Shown in pieces: positions 35,448 through 44,900 of a stretch of 64,000 nucleotides of DNA. A program made the position numbers and the translations under genes. The notes beneath the pieces were generated by a model. That model did no database searches. It was not told the origin of the DNA and was given only the letters and a program-made list of their open reading frames with translations. The DNA lies in the NCBI GenBank assembly GCA_002943765.1, contig PQWQ01000011.1:186001-250000 (forward strand), given 5' to 3'. The stretch's first letter is position 1. Each line of letters opens with the position of its first letter. The stretch is from Psoroptes ovis. Taxonomy: Eukaryota > Arthropoda > Arachnida > Sarcoptiformes > Psoroptidae.

Positions 35448-38400
35448 GTATTTCAATAAGAAAAAACAAGTCTTCGTTTTTCGGAGAGAAAATTTAAAAA
35501 ATCTGATGAATTATCCATGAATTTCCAATTTAAAAAGTCCTGAAAATTTGGGAAAAAATTTCAATCAGCATTCAATGACAACCAGAACGACGACAATCAG
35601 AGAAACAATTTGCGTGAATAATTTGGTACCTTGAAACATGAATATATTTTTACAAAAAATTACATTTACAATGATCGATGATTTTATGATTAACACTATT
35701 ATTATTATTGTTATAATTACTATCATTTTGATTATTTTTTTAATCATTTTCATTCAATTCACATACAATCACCAACAACAATAACACCATTATGTAACCA
35801 TTATTGTCATTGTGTCATCATCAATTTTCATGTAACTTGAACGTTGAATACATGCATTCAAACATTGATGACATTGTTTTTGCAAGAACATGAACCATAT
35901 CGATCAATGTAATGTCATAAAAATTATGTTTTGACTTGACTTGATTGAATAATGGCCAAAAGAGGACAAATATTCATTCGCCTCTAGAATTCATTCTGTA
36001 TTCTATCATTTTTTTATTTCTTCATCTTGATTATTATTAAATTGCGGCCGACGACGACAACAACAACAACGACAGACGATCAACGACAACAAACAACGAC
36101 AATGACAATGATTGAAATTATAAGTTATGAAAATTGTGTACAATTTAACTCATTTGATTGCTATAAGTTGATGCTATCATCAATAATAATGTTATTCTTC
36201 ATTCAATAATAATAATAACAATAATGTAATATTACAAATATGTTCATATTGTTATTATTATTATGATTATGATCATCATTTATTGTTATAGCAATGATTT
36301 GCTTGAATAATAATAATATTAATTTGATTTATTTGATTTTGATTTTTATTATATTTTTGGCTGAATAATGATAATAACATTATGTAATACACAGCAATAT
36401 ATATGATTTTCGCAATATTATTCATCATCATTAATATCATTGCAGATATTTTCATTTCATAAATTTTGGTTGTCATTTCAATTTATTCATTTTTTATATT
36501 TTTTCGATTAAACAAAAAACAAAGCAAATTCCAACAAGATATTGCAGCAACCAAATTATTGATTGTTTCCATATTTTCTATTGCATTTGTTTGCTTGATT
36601 TTGTTTAATTTTTTATTCCATTTCATTCATTTATTCAATGATTGATTCATTCAAATCATTTGCCTCAAGTAAATAAATTGTATTGTCCGAAAAGTTAGTA
36701 GCTGTTAAATCGATGAAAGTCTATTTGAAAATTGGCAAGAACTTTTTGGACATTTCAAATATTTTCTTTTTCATAATAAATATTGCGGAAAAGCCAACAT
36801 TTATAAAGAAAAGAGGAAAGAAAGGAAAGGATGAAATATAAAATTTAAATTCAATTTCTCTCTGAAAAGTCACAAATATTCTCTTTTTGTGAATGGATGA
36901 AATGCATTAAACATTTTTTTAAATTAAATTTATTTATCATAGATCCAAGGTAAATCATTGTTTTGGACGGGAAAAAATGTTTAAAATGTTTTACATTTTC
37001 TGCTCGTTTTATCCGTACCCTTTTGAATCGTTCGAATTTATTTATTTATTCATTTATTTATTTATCCGAAAAAAATACATATATTTTAAACGTATTTCGA
37101 ATACCGTGAAATGGAAAAATGCGAGAAAAAATCATAAATCTTCCTTGAATATTTCAAATATCTTCGTTTTTTAATGTTTCAAATTCAATTTTTTTCCATA
37201 TTCCAATTTTTCGGAGCCAAAATACCAGTATCAAAGAAGGAAATGCAAAAATTGTGCCAAAAAGAGAAACTTTGAAACATTTCATATTTTTTCCCTTTGA
37301 AATCAGTGAAAATAAGCAGCCAATTTTCAATTGTTCCCATCAAAATTGAATTAGATCCAAAAAAAAAAAAACGAATAAGAGAAAGAAAATCCTGATGGAA
37401 ACGATTAACGCCAGGATTTTATTATTTACTTGGGCTAGCATTGCCTTTATTATATTATTGTGATTCGGTAAAATCATTTCTGTTTTTAATGTCGATGAAA
37501 TGTTCGACGAGACAAAACACCAGAAAAATATTCTGATAATGTTTGCGACTGTTATGATGTATTGTGACAAAAAATAGAAAATCAATTGTGTCTTTAGCTT
37601 GTTCATATCCTCATTTGAACTCGTTTCGTCGTAAGTTTTAACAATAATGCATTCGTTTTCCAAAAAATCAATTTTTTTTTTGAGCCAAATATTTGAAAAA
37701 AAAATTCAAAGATCTGGACCTAATAGTTGTCGTTGTTCAGTTCAACATTCGATGCATTGATTAGCATTCAAAAATTTAAACACTTCCAGACATTTCGATT
37801 ATCGAAAAATTTTTTGGAAAAAAATTTAAAAATTGTGGAAAATCAAGAAATTCATTAATTCAAGATGTGTATTGCATCGTAAATCAATGAACTGAATTCG
37901 GCATAAATTTTGAAAGCAAAGCAGATGATATCAAGAGACAAAATGACTGTAAAAAGGGGAAAAATGAACCGAAAGTGCTCAAATATCATAAAATACATGA
38001 AAATTTGTGATCAAAGAGACTAAAAATTGAATTTAATTAAACTTGAATTTTGAATTGAAATGGAATTTTATTAATTTTGTTCCTTTTTATCATTCAAATT
38101 TGAACTTTAAAGCATTTCAATGCATTTCAATTCGAATTAATTCATATGTCAAAACAGTAAAAATAAAATAATGATCACCATATGTGTGTTTTGTTTAATA
38201 TATTTCTACAATTAACATACATTTTAAATATTTAAAAGTTGATTAATTATTGAATGAATAAACAAATAAACTTTTATTTTTGAAATCGAGGATAATAAAA
38301 ATGTTCTCAAACGTTTGCAAAGAGAACAATAATGTTCATCATTAAACATTCATAAATGTTTTGTTTGTTTGTTTACACTCGAAAGATTCAATCATTCAAT

Positions 38401-38945
38401 TCAATGTTAATATGATTTGATTTAAACATTATTATTATCCTCGTTTTGAAATTTTAACAAAGTTTTCAACAAAAATAATTCATTAGAAAAGGGTTAATAA
38501 TATAATTAATTTATCGTTTTTTCGAACAAAAATAAAGTTTTCAACAAAGTTATTATTATTAGTATGATTAATATGATGTATTTCAATGCAAAAATTAAAT
38601 CTAACCCTTTTCTCTCTATTTTCAATTTTGACTTCGTGTTTTGAATTTTTTTTTTACCAAACAAATTAATATCAACATTACGACATCTGTCAAAATAAAT
38701 TATAATTTAATTAGCTCCGAACAAATGCAGCAGTGATCTATGAAGATATGAATAGCAGAATCAAATAATAGAAAAATCCACAGAAAATAAAAGATGTCAA
38801 AAAAATTTATTCTTTAAAAATTTTACATCAAACACCATAGTGATAGTTACAAAGGTTATTTTGCTTGAAGCATCCATATAATTTTGTATTGAAAACTTTC
38901 AAATTCAATTCATTGAATTAATTTTTCAATTTTAATTGAAATTTG

Positions 38946-39140
38946 GGTTCTTCCAGGTTTTTGCAACCTCATTTTTTGTGATTACTGTTGCCATCTAGTG
39001 AAAAATCATTGTCACCACAAATAGTCAACTTGTTATGTATGAACTTGTACAAAACAAGTTGAATTTTTGAATATAATTATCATTATTGTTATTTCCTGGA
39101 ACCAACAAAATTCTTTTAGAAATCCGAAAAATATGATATT
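38946..39140 (+). repeat. Left terminal inverted repeat
   Basis: 195 bp, one T/C mismatch against the reverse complement of 40888-41082. Contains GCCATCTAGTG (38990-39000), resembling the core of a CTCF site. Continues into TTTAG repeats, then TTAGGGTTAGGTTAGG at 39179-39194. Confidence 0.92.
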
Positions 39141-39275
39141 ATTGTTTTTTAGTTTAGAATATTTTACTTTAGTTTAGTTTAGGGTTAGGTTAGGTTGATA
39201 ATAATTAATAAAAGTTTTGTAAATAGTGAATTGTCTCCAACCAACCAGCAAACAATTTACCAATTATTATCATTA

Positions 39276-39300
39276 CAGTGGTGTGAAAAAATTAGTAAAA
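39276..39300 (+). mobile_element. Tc1-like transposon terminus (fragment)
   Basis: TA followed by CAGTGGTGTGAAAAAATTAG, which matches the common terminal motif of Tc1-like elements. No matching opposite terminus is visible in the window, so it is a one-ended fragment or a chance match. Confidence 0.35.
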
Positions 39301-39363
39301 TAATTTTGGTTGCTCGGATGTCAATGACCTGTCCATCAAGATTCCTAGGGCCGAATCCTTTGA

Positions 39364-39489
39364 CCTAACCTAACCTAAACCTAAACCTAACCTAAACCTA
39401 AACCTAAACCTAACCTAACCTAACCTAAACCTAACCTAACCTAAACCTAACCTAACCTAAACCTAAACCTAACCTAACCTAACCCTAAA
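39364..39489 (-). repeat. Interstitial telomere-like array (CCTAA/CCTAAA)
   Basis: About 22 tandem units mixing 5-mers (CCTAA, i.e. TTAGG, the ancestral arthropod telomere repeat) and 6-mers (CCTAAA), ending in CCCTAAA. It is followed at 39490-39510 by CTAAATTAAAGTAAACTATCC, which copies the junction of the right inverted arm (about 40510-40530). The array is therefore related to the inner ends of the surrounding element rather than an isolated microsatellite. Confidence 0.9.
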
Positions 39490-39801
39490 CTAAATTAAAG
39501 TAAACTATCCTTAAAGCAAAAATCGTTTGGTTTAATTTCGGTGTGTTTATTACCTTCAATATTGACCAATTCAAATAAATATTGAGATTTCCAATATTTC
39601 ATGAAAAAGGAGCATGTGGTGGTGAAAATGTTAAAGATATTTTCCGATTTGCTTAAATTCAATAGATTAACTTCGATTTAAGAGGTTTTCGGAAATTATT
39701 TGCGAGCACTGATCAGAAATTTTATTGATGTTGTTTGTTTAAATTTTCATTGTTGAATCGGACGATAATTTAGCCAGTTCGAATTGCACGTTATTATCAA
39801 C

Positions 39802-40063
39802 TGTAAAGCATAGTGGCATGATGACTGCCACTGCAGTTGTCAATTTAAACGTGAATCAGATTGACAACAGCAAGTATAAATACTTGTTGTCAAACTGATT
39901 CACAACAACTTGGCTATTGATGACATTCATCAATTAATGATTTGTCTTTTACATGTGATTTTAAAATTTAAATTATTTATTTCTTTATCAATAAATTAAA
40001 ACTTATAATTAATCCCTTCGACTTATGATTTAATCCTTGACCGCTCGCCCGCGTCTCATCACA
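39802..40063 (+). mobile_element. Solo LTR (262 bp)
   Basis: Starts TGTAAAGC, ends CATCACA, flanked by the 4-bp duplication CAAC (39798-39801 and 40064-40067). It has a TATA box TATAAA (39875-39880), AATAAA (39990-39995) and a GC-rich 3' end (CCGCTCGCCCGCGTC). TG...CA ends with a 4-bp duplication fit a gypsy-type LTR left by LTR-LTR recombination. The TATA box sits in the middle of a large imperfect palindrome (39851-39903). It does not resemble the LTRs of the two complete elements in this window. Confidence 0.65.
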
Positions 40064-40224
40064 CAACAAATTTTGCAACACGACCAAATTGCTCAATTTA
40101 TTCATGACAAATATCACTTTCTAGAAACCAAACTTAATTTTAAATAGTCAAATATGATTAACTTTAGTTGCTAAATGATGAAGTTAAACTCTTGGCTTAC
40201 TAATCTTGAAAATAGTCATGAAAT

Positions 40225-40303
40225 GGTCAATTTGGTATCAAAATCTTATGACCCCAAAATTTTTATAAGTTCGGGGTAAAAAACCATAGTTTAAGAAGCC
40301 CTG
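40225..40303 (-). mobile_element. hAT-type transposon terminus
   Basis: Reverse-complemented, the end reads CAGGGCTTCTTAAACTATGG then TTTTTTACCCCGAAC, a classic hAT terminal sequence. It is related to the right end of the MITE at 1949-2084. The partner terminus is not identified; the solo LTR may have split this element. Confidence 0.55.
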
Positions 40304-40549
40304 ATCTAGCACATGAATACTAAATTGTTTTTCCAACTTTTCTTTCATTCGTTACAACACAATCAACATGCTGCACAACATCATACAAAACTGCATACAG
40401 TCGCACGTTTTTCCCTTGATTCTTTCTCTTTCGGCCATTGCTGGAGATTTTGTAATTTTCTTTGCATCTCGAATGAATAAAGAATTGTGGAAAAAAAACC
40501 TAACCTAACCCTAAACTAAAGTAAACTATTCTAAACTAAAAAACATTAA

Positions 40550-40885
40550 CACGTTGGCTGCCCAACGCATTTTTCTATGTTTTCCGTCGGCGTCCAGATC
40601 GAGATGCGCTCCACGGATTTTCATGAAACTAGCGTCAATGAAAAGCGCAGACTTGAAAATGATCATTTATCTATTTATCTCAGAAAGGGTTATTTTCGGC
40701 TATCACTACCCTTTGAAAAGATCAAAATTTTCGATTCTGATTTTGTTCTATTTTTCATACTTATTCAATCATTATTTAGTGATTTTCGTTAGAATAATTC
40801 ATCAGGATTTTCACCCAAGATAATTTTAAAATTTTATAACGTGACAGCCTGCCGGTCACCGGTGACCCCCATGGCAGCCAACGTG
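40550..40885. mobile_element. piggyBac-type MITE inserted in the right arm
   Basis: 336 bp with perfect 13-bp inverted ends CACGTTGGCTGCC / GGCAGCCAACGTG, flanked by TTAA on both sides (40546-40549 and 40886-40889), the hallmark of piggyBac-family insertion. Excising it on paper restores the right inverted arm almost exactly to the reverse complement of the left arm, apart from one base in the TTAA. No transposase; the short open frames inside are not meaningful. Confidence 0.85.
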
Positions 40886-40887
40886 TT

Positions 40888-41082
40888 AATATCATATTTT
40901 TCGGATTTCTAAAAGAATTTTGTTGGTTCCAGGAAATAACAATAATGATAATTATATTCAAAAATTCAACTTGTTTTGTACAAGTTCATACATAACAAGT
41001 TGACTATTTGTGGTGACAATGATTTTTCACTAGATGGCGACAGTAATCACAAAAAATGAGGTTGCAAAAACCTGGAAGAACC
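40888..41082 (-). repeat. Right terminal inverted repeat
   Basis: 195 bp, the inverted copy of 38946-39140, followed by the GAAATTTG duplication. Contains CACTAGATGGCGA (41028-41040), closer to the CTCF consensus than the left arm because the left has A for the G after GGC. Its inner continuation (40499-40545) is displaced by the piggyBac-type MITE. Confidence 0.92.
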
Positions 41083-41090
41083 GAAATTTG

Positions 41091-42501
41091 TTTTAACTTT
41101 GGAAATTCTTGATTGTAATGTCATAGTCTTTGAATTGTAGAATCATCGAATAAGTGTGATTCTATTTCACTGAATTTAACAATCGATAAATTGATAATTG
41201 AAATCTTATATGTTCAAGTGAAAAATCATCACTCGTTAGTTTTTGAACATAATTCTCAAATTGCAATCATTATTATAATCTTGATTCTATTGTTTCAAGC
41301 AAAAATAATCTGACTTTTTTTCTTCGATTAAAATAAAATTTAGGTCAATCATATAAAACAAATATTTTCGCTATTATATAAAGCATTTTTCAAATGAAAT
41401 TTTTAAATAGAAATTCAAACACATGAAAGAAAAATTCATAATTCAAAATAATACTTTTACAATTTACTGCGAAAAAAATTTAAATTTTCTTTAGAAAATT
41501 TTTATTGATGTCTTATTTGTAGTTTTTATTTTTCTTTATAGTTTTTTTTTGATAAAATCCAGAATCCAGAGTCTTCAAAATCCATAATTCAAAATCCAAA
41601 ACAAAAAATCCAAAAATTCTAAATTGAAAGCTTCAAATACAGTTTCAATTTATTGGAATGTTCAGTTCTATTCAAAATTATTGATTATATCAAGGTTTTT
41701 TACTTCTTCATACTTCGAAAATGTTTCAAAATATATTGATTTTTATTTATTTATTTATTTTGATGTTTTTATTTCTTATAACTATGAAAATAATAATAAT
41801 AATCGATAACACTACAAGATGCAAAAGAACAAAAAGAAGAAATACACTCACTGACATAGAAATAAATATGAATTTATGATAAATGAATTTTTATTATTAT
41901 GATTTCTATCCTATTCTATTATTGTTATTTATTTCATTTTTGATTTCATAAATAATCATTCATTCCCAACAGCAGCAGCTTAAACAGCAAAAAAAAAAGC
42001 ATACGAATTCGTGAATTGAATTCCATTTTTGTTTATTTGCTTATTTTATCGTGGAATATTTGATAAATTAATTATAATCAATGAGAGGAACAAAGAAATG
42101 ATTAAAATTTATTTCTCAAAGATTGTCCAATCGTCAAATCGAGTTCATCATTTGAGTCAGTTGAACAGCATTCAAAACAATGAGTGCAAAATGAATAAAT
42201 AATTTAAAACGAAAATTCAAGTTTTTCAATTTTATTATTTGAATTTGAAAAAAAAAATTTTTTGAATAAAACGATTTTGGTACCATCTCTTGTTGAAGAT
42301 TGAAAATAATGGTAAATCTAAGTCAATTTTTTTTCAATGTTTTTATTTTCGAGATAAAAAATCCAACACCAATGCCATCTATCGATTGTCAATGAAGCGA
42401 AACTCATCTTTTTCCCGCCAAATTAATTCAAATCAATTTTTTATTTATAGCATATAATTACAAACGAAAAATTACTCTCTTCGCTGTCATATATCAATTG
42501 T
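41091..42501. other. Non-coding region downstream of H2B
   Basis: No supported exon. A perfect E2F-type motif TTTCCCGCCAAA lies at 42411-42422, close to a TATCGATT (DRE-like) motif near 42379. Both are downstream of H2B on its strand, so they may serve a short or unannotated transcript, or be chance. Confidence 0.5.
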
Positions 42502-42517
42502 GGTCCTAAAAAGGACC
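42502..42517 (-). terminator. Histone 3' stem-loop (H2B)
   Basis: The minus strand reads GGTCCT-TTTT-AGGACC, a 6-bp stem with a 4-nt loop, the replication-dependent histone mRNA 3' hairpin bound by SLBP. It lies 70 bp after the H2B stop codon. Confidence 0.95.
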
Positions 42518-42587
42518 GTTTAAATTCAAGAAAAAAATGTAATCAAACAAAAATGAGAATTAGATATCGAGAAGGTTTTGCATTTGT

Positions 42588-42962
42588 TTATTTGCTCGAA
42601 GTATATTTGGTTACGGCTTTTGTTCCTTCAGAAACAGCATGTTTTGCCAATTCACCTGGTAATAATAAACGTACGGCTGTTTGAACTTCTCTTGATGTGA
42701 TTGTTGTTCGTTTATTATAATGTGATAAACGTGATGATTCAGCAGCAATACGTTCAAAAATATCATTTACAAATGAATTCATAATAGACATAGCTTTTGA
42801 TGAAATACCAGTATCCGGATGAACTTGTTTCAATACTTTATAGATATAAATTGAAAATGATTCTTTACGGCGACGATGTTTCTTTTTTTTATCGGTAGCA
42901 CGTACAGATTTTTGTGCTTTACCAGATTTTTTCATTGCTTTACCAGTTGATGGAGGTGCCAT
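42588..42962 (-). CDS. H2B: Histone H2B
   Basis: 124-aa core histone H2B of the nucleosome. I start at ATG 42962 (MAPPSTGKAMKK); the frame is open upstream but that lies over the promoter. A Lys-rich N-terminal tail (to about residue 33) is followed by the histone fold with the conserved ESFSIYIYKVLKQVHPDTG start, the SRLSHYNKRTTITSREVQ region, and the C-terminal helix ending AVTKYTSSK, which carries the Lys ubiquitinated in other eukaryotes. Single exon with the histone 3' hairpin downstream, both typical of an S-phase histone. Divergent from H2A, with 310 bp between the start codons. Confidence 0.98.
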   Translation of the reverse strand: MAPPSTGKAMKKSGKAQKSVRATDKKKKHRRRKESFSIYIYKVLKQVHPDTGISSKAMSIMNSFVNDIFERIAAESSRLSHYNKRTTITSREVQTAVRLLLPGELAKHAVSEGTKAVTKYTSSK

Positions 42963-43272
42963 AATTGAGTTGATCGAGATAAGTCGTGAGAAACTAAATG
43001 AATATGATAAAAATAACTTTGAGAATCGAAATCCAATGTTTATATACCTTTCGAAAGTATGGTACAGAGCGTTAACCAATCAAAAAGCGATTTTTCTCAT
43101 AAATCCCGCCTTTTTTGCAATTGCTGAAATTTGATTGGCTAGTGCTTTGTACACCATTTTTTTGAGTCAGATATCGAGTATAAATACAGAACTGTCATAA
43201 TTTCAGAGTTTGTTTACAAATTTTTTTGAAAAATTTTGCTCGATTCTAAATTATCATTAAAAATCTCTAATC
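42963..43272. promoter_or_regulatory. Shared bidirectional H2B/H2A promoter
   Basis: 310 bp between the two ATGs. H2B side: TATATAAA on the minus strand (43039-43046) and an inverted TTTGATTGG...GCTCTGTACC block (43061-43083). H2A side: TATAAATA (43179-43186) and TTTGATTGG...GCTTTGTACACC (43130-43155). The TTTGATTGG (CCAAT-type) plus TTGTACC modules are mirror images, one per gene. Between them TTTTTCTCATAAATCCCGCC and a T run (43091-43116) recur upstream of H4. This supports coordinated S-phase expression. Confidence 0.85.
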
Positions 43273-43647
43273 ATGTCAGGTCGTGGTAAAGGTGGTAAAG
43301 TCAAAACCAAAGCCAAATCTCGTTCATCACGAGCTGGTCTTCAATTTCCTGTTGGCCGTATTCATCGTTTATTGCGTAAAGGCAATTATGCTGAACGTGT
43401 TGGTGCTGGTGCTCCAGTATACCTCGCTGCTGTCTTAGAATATTTAGCTGCAGAAGTATTGGAATTGGCTGGTAATGCAGCACGTGACAATAAGAAAACA
43501 CGTATTATCCCTCGACATCTTCAATTGGCCATTCGTAACGATGAAGAATTGAACAAATTATTGAGCGGTGTTACAATTGCACAAGGTGGTGTACTACCTA
43601 ACATTCAAGCTGTATTGTTGCCGAAGAAAACTGAAAAAACTGCCTAA
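43273..43647 (+). CDS. H2A: Histone H2A
   Basis: 124-aa canonical H2A. Starts [20 protein letters not shown]; the fold includes AGLQFPVGRIHRLLRKGNYA, the acidic-patch segment with the NDEELNKLL motif, and the docking-domain GVLPNIQAVLLPKK. The C-terminus (KTEKTA) lacks the SQ(E/D) motif of H2A.X and does not look like H2A.Z, so it is replication-type. Single exon, followed by a histone hairpin 45 nt after the stop. Shares its promoter with H2B. Confidence 0.98.
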   Translation: MSGRGKGGKVKTKAKSRSSRAGLQFPVGRIHRLLRKGNYAERVGAGAPVYLAAVLEYLAAEVLELAGNAARDNKKTRIIPRHLQLAIRNDEELNKLLSGVTIAQGGVLPNIQAVLLPKKTEKTA

Positions 43648-43691
43648 ATGTTTAACCAAATTATCCTCACACATATTCATTAATTTAAAAC

Positions 43692-43707
43692 GGTCCTTTT
43701 CAGGACC
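43692..43707 (+). terminator. Histone 3' stem-loop (H2A)
   Basis: GGTCCT-TTTC-AGGACC, matching the canonical histone mRNA hairpin, 45 nt after the H2A stop codon. Confidence 0.96.
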
Positions 43708-43911
43708 ATAAATTCTTTGATGGACATTGAGCTAATTTCATTTTAAGCATTTTTGTAAAATATTTTCATAAGTCACAATAAAAATTTGTATTTTGATTCT
43801 CAATTTTTTTTTTCACGGCTATTTCAACCTATCATTCAATTTTTGGTCCTAATGAATTCGACTATTTTGATCTTGGTCAAACATTAATTTGTCATTTGAG
43901 GTATTCTATAT

Positions 43912-43945
43912 CAGTCATTCTCAACCTTTTTTTCTGTGGCACATT
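43912..43945 (+). mobile_element. hAT-type terminus (fragment)
   Basis: CAGTCATTCTCAACC followed by a T run and CTGTGGCACA is a textbook hAT left end. No matching right end is visible before H4, so it is a truncated fragment between the H2A and H4 genes. Confidence 0.5.
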
Positions 43946-44225
43946 GAAAAAAAATGTTTTGTTGGGAAATTTATGCAAGAAATTTTTACCGAAATTCTGC
44001 ATTTGCATGTAAACAGTGACCAGATAGCTGAAATATACTTCGTTATTTACAAGTGGTGACTACTTCTACCCAACCCTCTATTTCAACATGATAGGGTTCG
44101 CCTCACAACATGAATTATGGATAGACAATAAGATTGGATAAATAAGATCAAATTTTATTGAATAAGTAAAATGATGAGATGAAAAATAAAATTAAAGAAA
44201 ATTGCTCTTTTTTTCAAGAAATTAT

Positions 44226-44241
44226 GGTCCTTAAAAGGACC
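44226..44241 (-). terminator. Histone 3' stem-loop (H4)
   Basis: The minus strand reads GGTCCT-TTTA-AGGACC, the same six-base stem as the other two histone hairpins, 59 nt after the H4 stop. Confidence 0.95.
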
Positions 44242-44299
44242 GTTGATTTATACAGATAGGAATTGACAAAAATAATTAGGTGGAAATTACACGGAATGA

Positions 44300-44626
<327 letters not shown>

Positions 44627-44838
44627 TTAGATGATTTTCGGCAATAAATACTTAAGATTTGATATTCAAATATCGTTTGATTGTTAAACTCGCTGTGTTC
44701 AACTGAGTAAAATTATGGTCCAACATAAACAATGCTCATCAATGTATATAGCTGCCGATTATAACTCGAACGAACTCAATCGTAAAAAGGGAGGATCTAA
44801 AATTTTTGTTTTCAGTGAAAAATAAAACATTCAAATTT

Positions 44839-44900
44839 TTTGGCGCTAAACTTTTTTTTTCTCATCAAACTCCGCCTTTTTTCGAATTCCGCGAAATTTA
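44839..44900 (-). promoter_or_regulatory. Histone-type upstream module of H4
   Basis: TTTGGCGC (E2F-like, 44839-44846), then TTTTTCTCATCAAACTCCGCC plus a T run and GAAATTT, closely matching 43091-43133 in the H2A/H2B promoter. It lies 228-290 bp upstream of the H4 ATG and ends in TTCCGCGAAATTT. Probably a cell-cycle control element shared by the histone genes. Confidence 0.6.

Larger units (their letters stand above)
29918..38937. other. Non-coding AT-rich region
   Basis: No exon I can support in 9 kb. Holds a 28-bp perfect palindrome (30268-30295), a (CAT)n tract near 31266-31291, a 24-bp A run (32524-32547), a GT-repeat patch near 33640, a small perfect hairpin TCACAAAG-TC-CTTTGTGA (34423-34440) in a slightly GC-richer patch (34340-34530), and a 34-bp T run (35413-35446). 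The longest minus-strand open frame (37340-37606 from its first ATG) is hydrophobic and not recognisable. Confidence 0.5.
38946..41082. mobile_element. Foldback-like element with 195-bp inverted repeats and nested insertions
   Basis: The arms 38946-39140 and 40888-41082 are inverted copies, 195 bp, differing at one base by eye. They are flanked by the 8-bp direct repeat GAAATTTG (38938-38945 and 41083-41090), a clear target-site duplication. The termini start GGTTCTTCCAGG. Inside each arm the homology continues into a degenerate TTTAG/TTAGG-type tract (39141-39196; 40499-40545). No transposase is present, so it is non-autonomous. Long inverted repeats with inner tandem repeats recall foldback or MULE-like elements; an 8-bp duplication is also compatible with hAT or Merlin. 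Superfamily not assignable by eye. Its interior holds a telomere-like array, a solo LTR and other transposon ends. Confidence 0.88.

Noticed and set aside
37340..37606. 88-codon hydrophobic minus-strand open frame (107 codons if a TTG start is allowed)
   Set aside because: Sequence complexity is slightly higher than its flanks, but there is no recognisable family motif, the upstream part lacks an ATG and no flanking exons are visible. Not enough to call a gene.
40554..40961. Open frames on both strands near 40.6-40.9 kb
   Set aside because: They lie inside or across the piggyBac-type MITE, with no transposase similarity.
42963..43079. N-terminal extension of H2B
   Set aside because: The frame is open upstream of the ATG at 42962 but covers the TATA box and promoter; canonical H2B starts at MAPPS.
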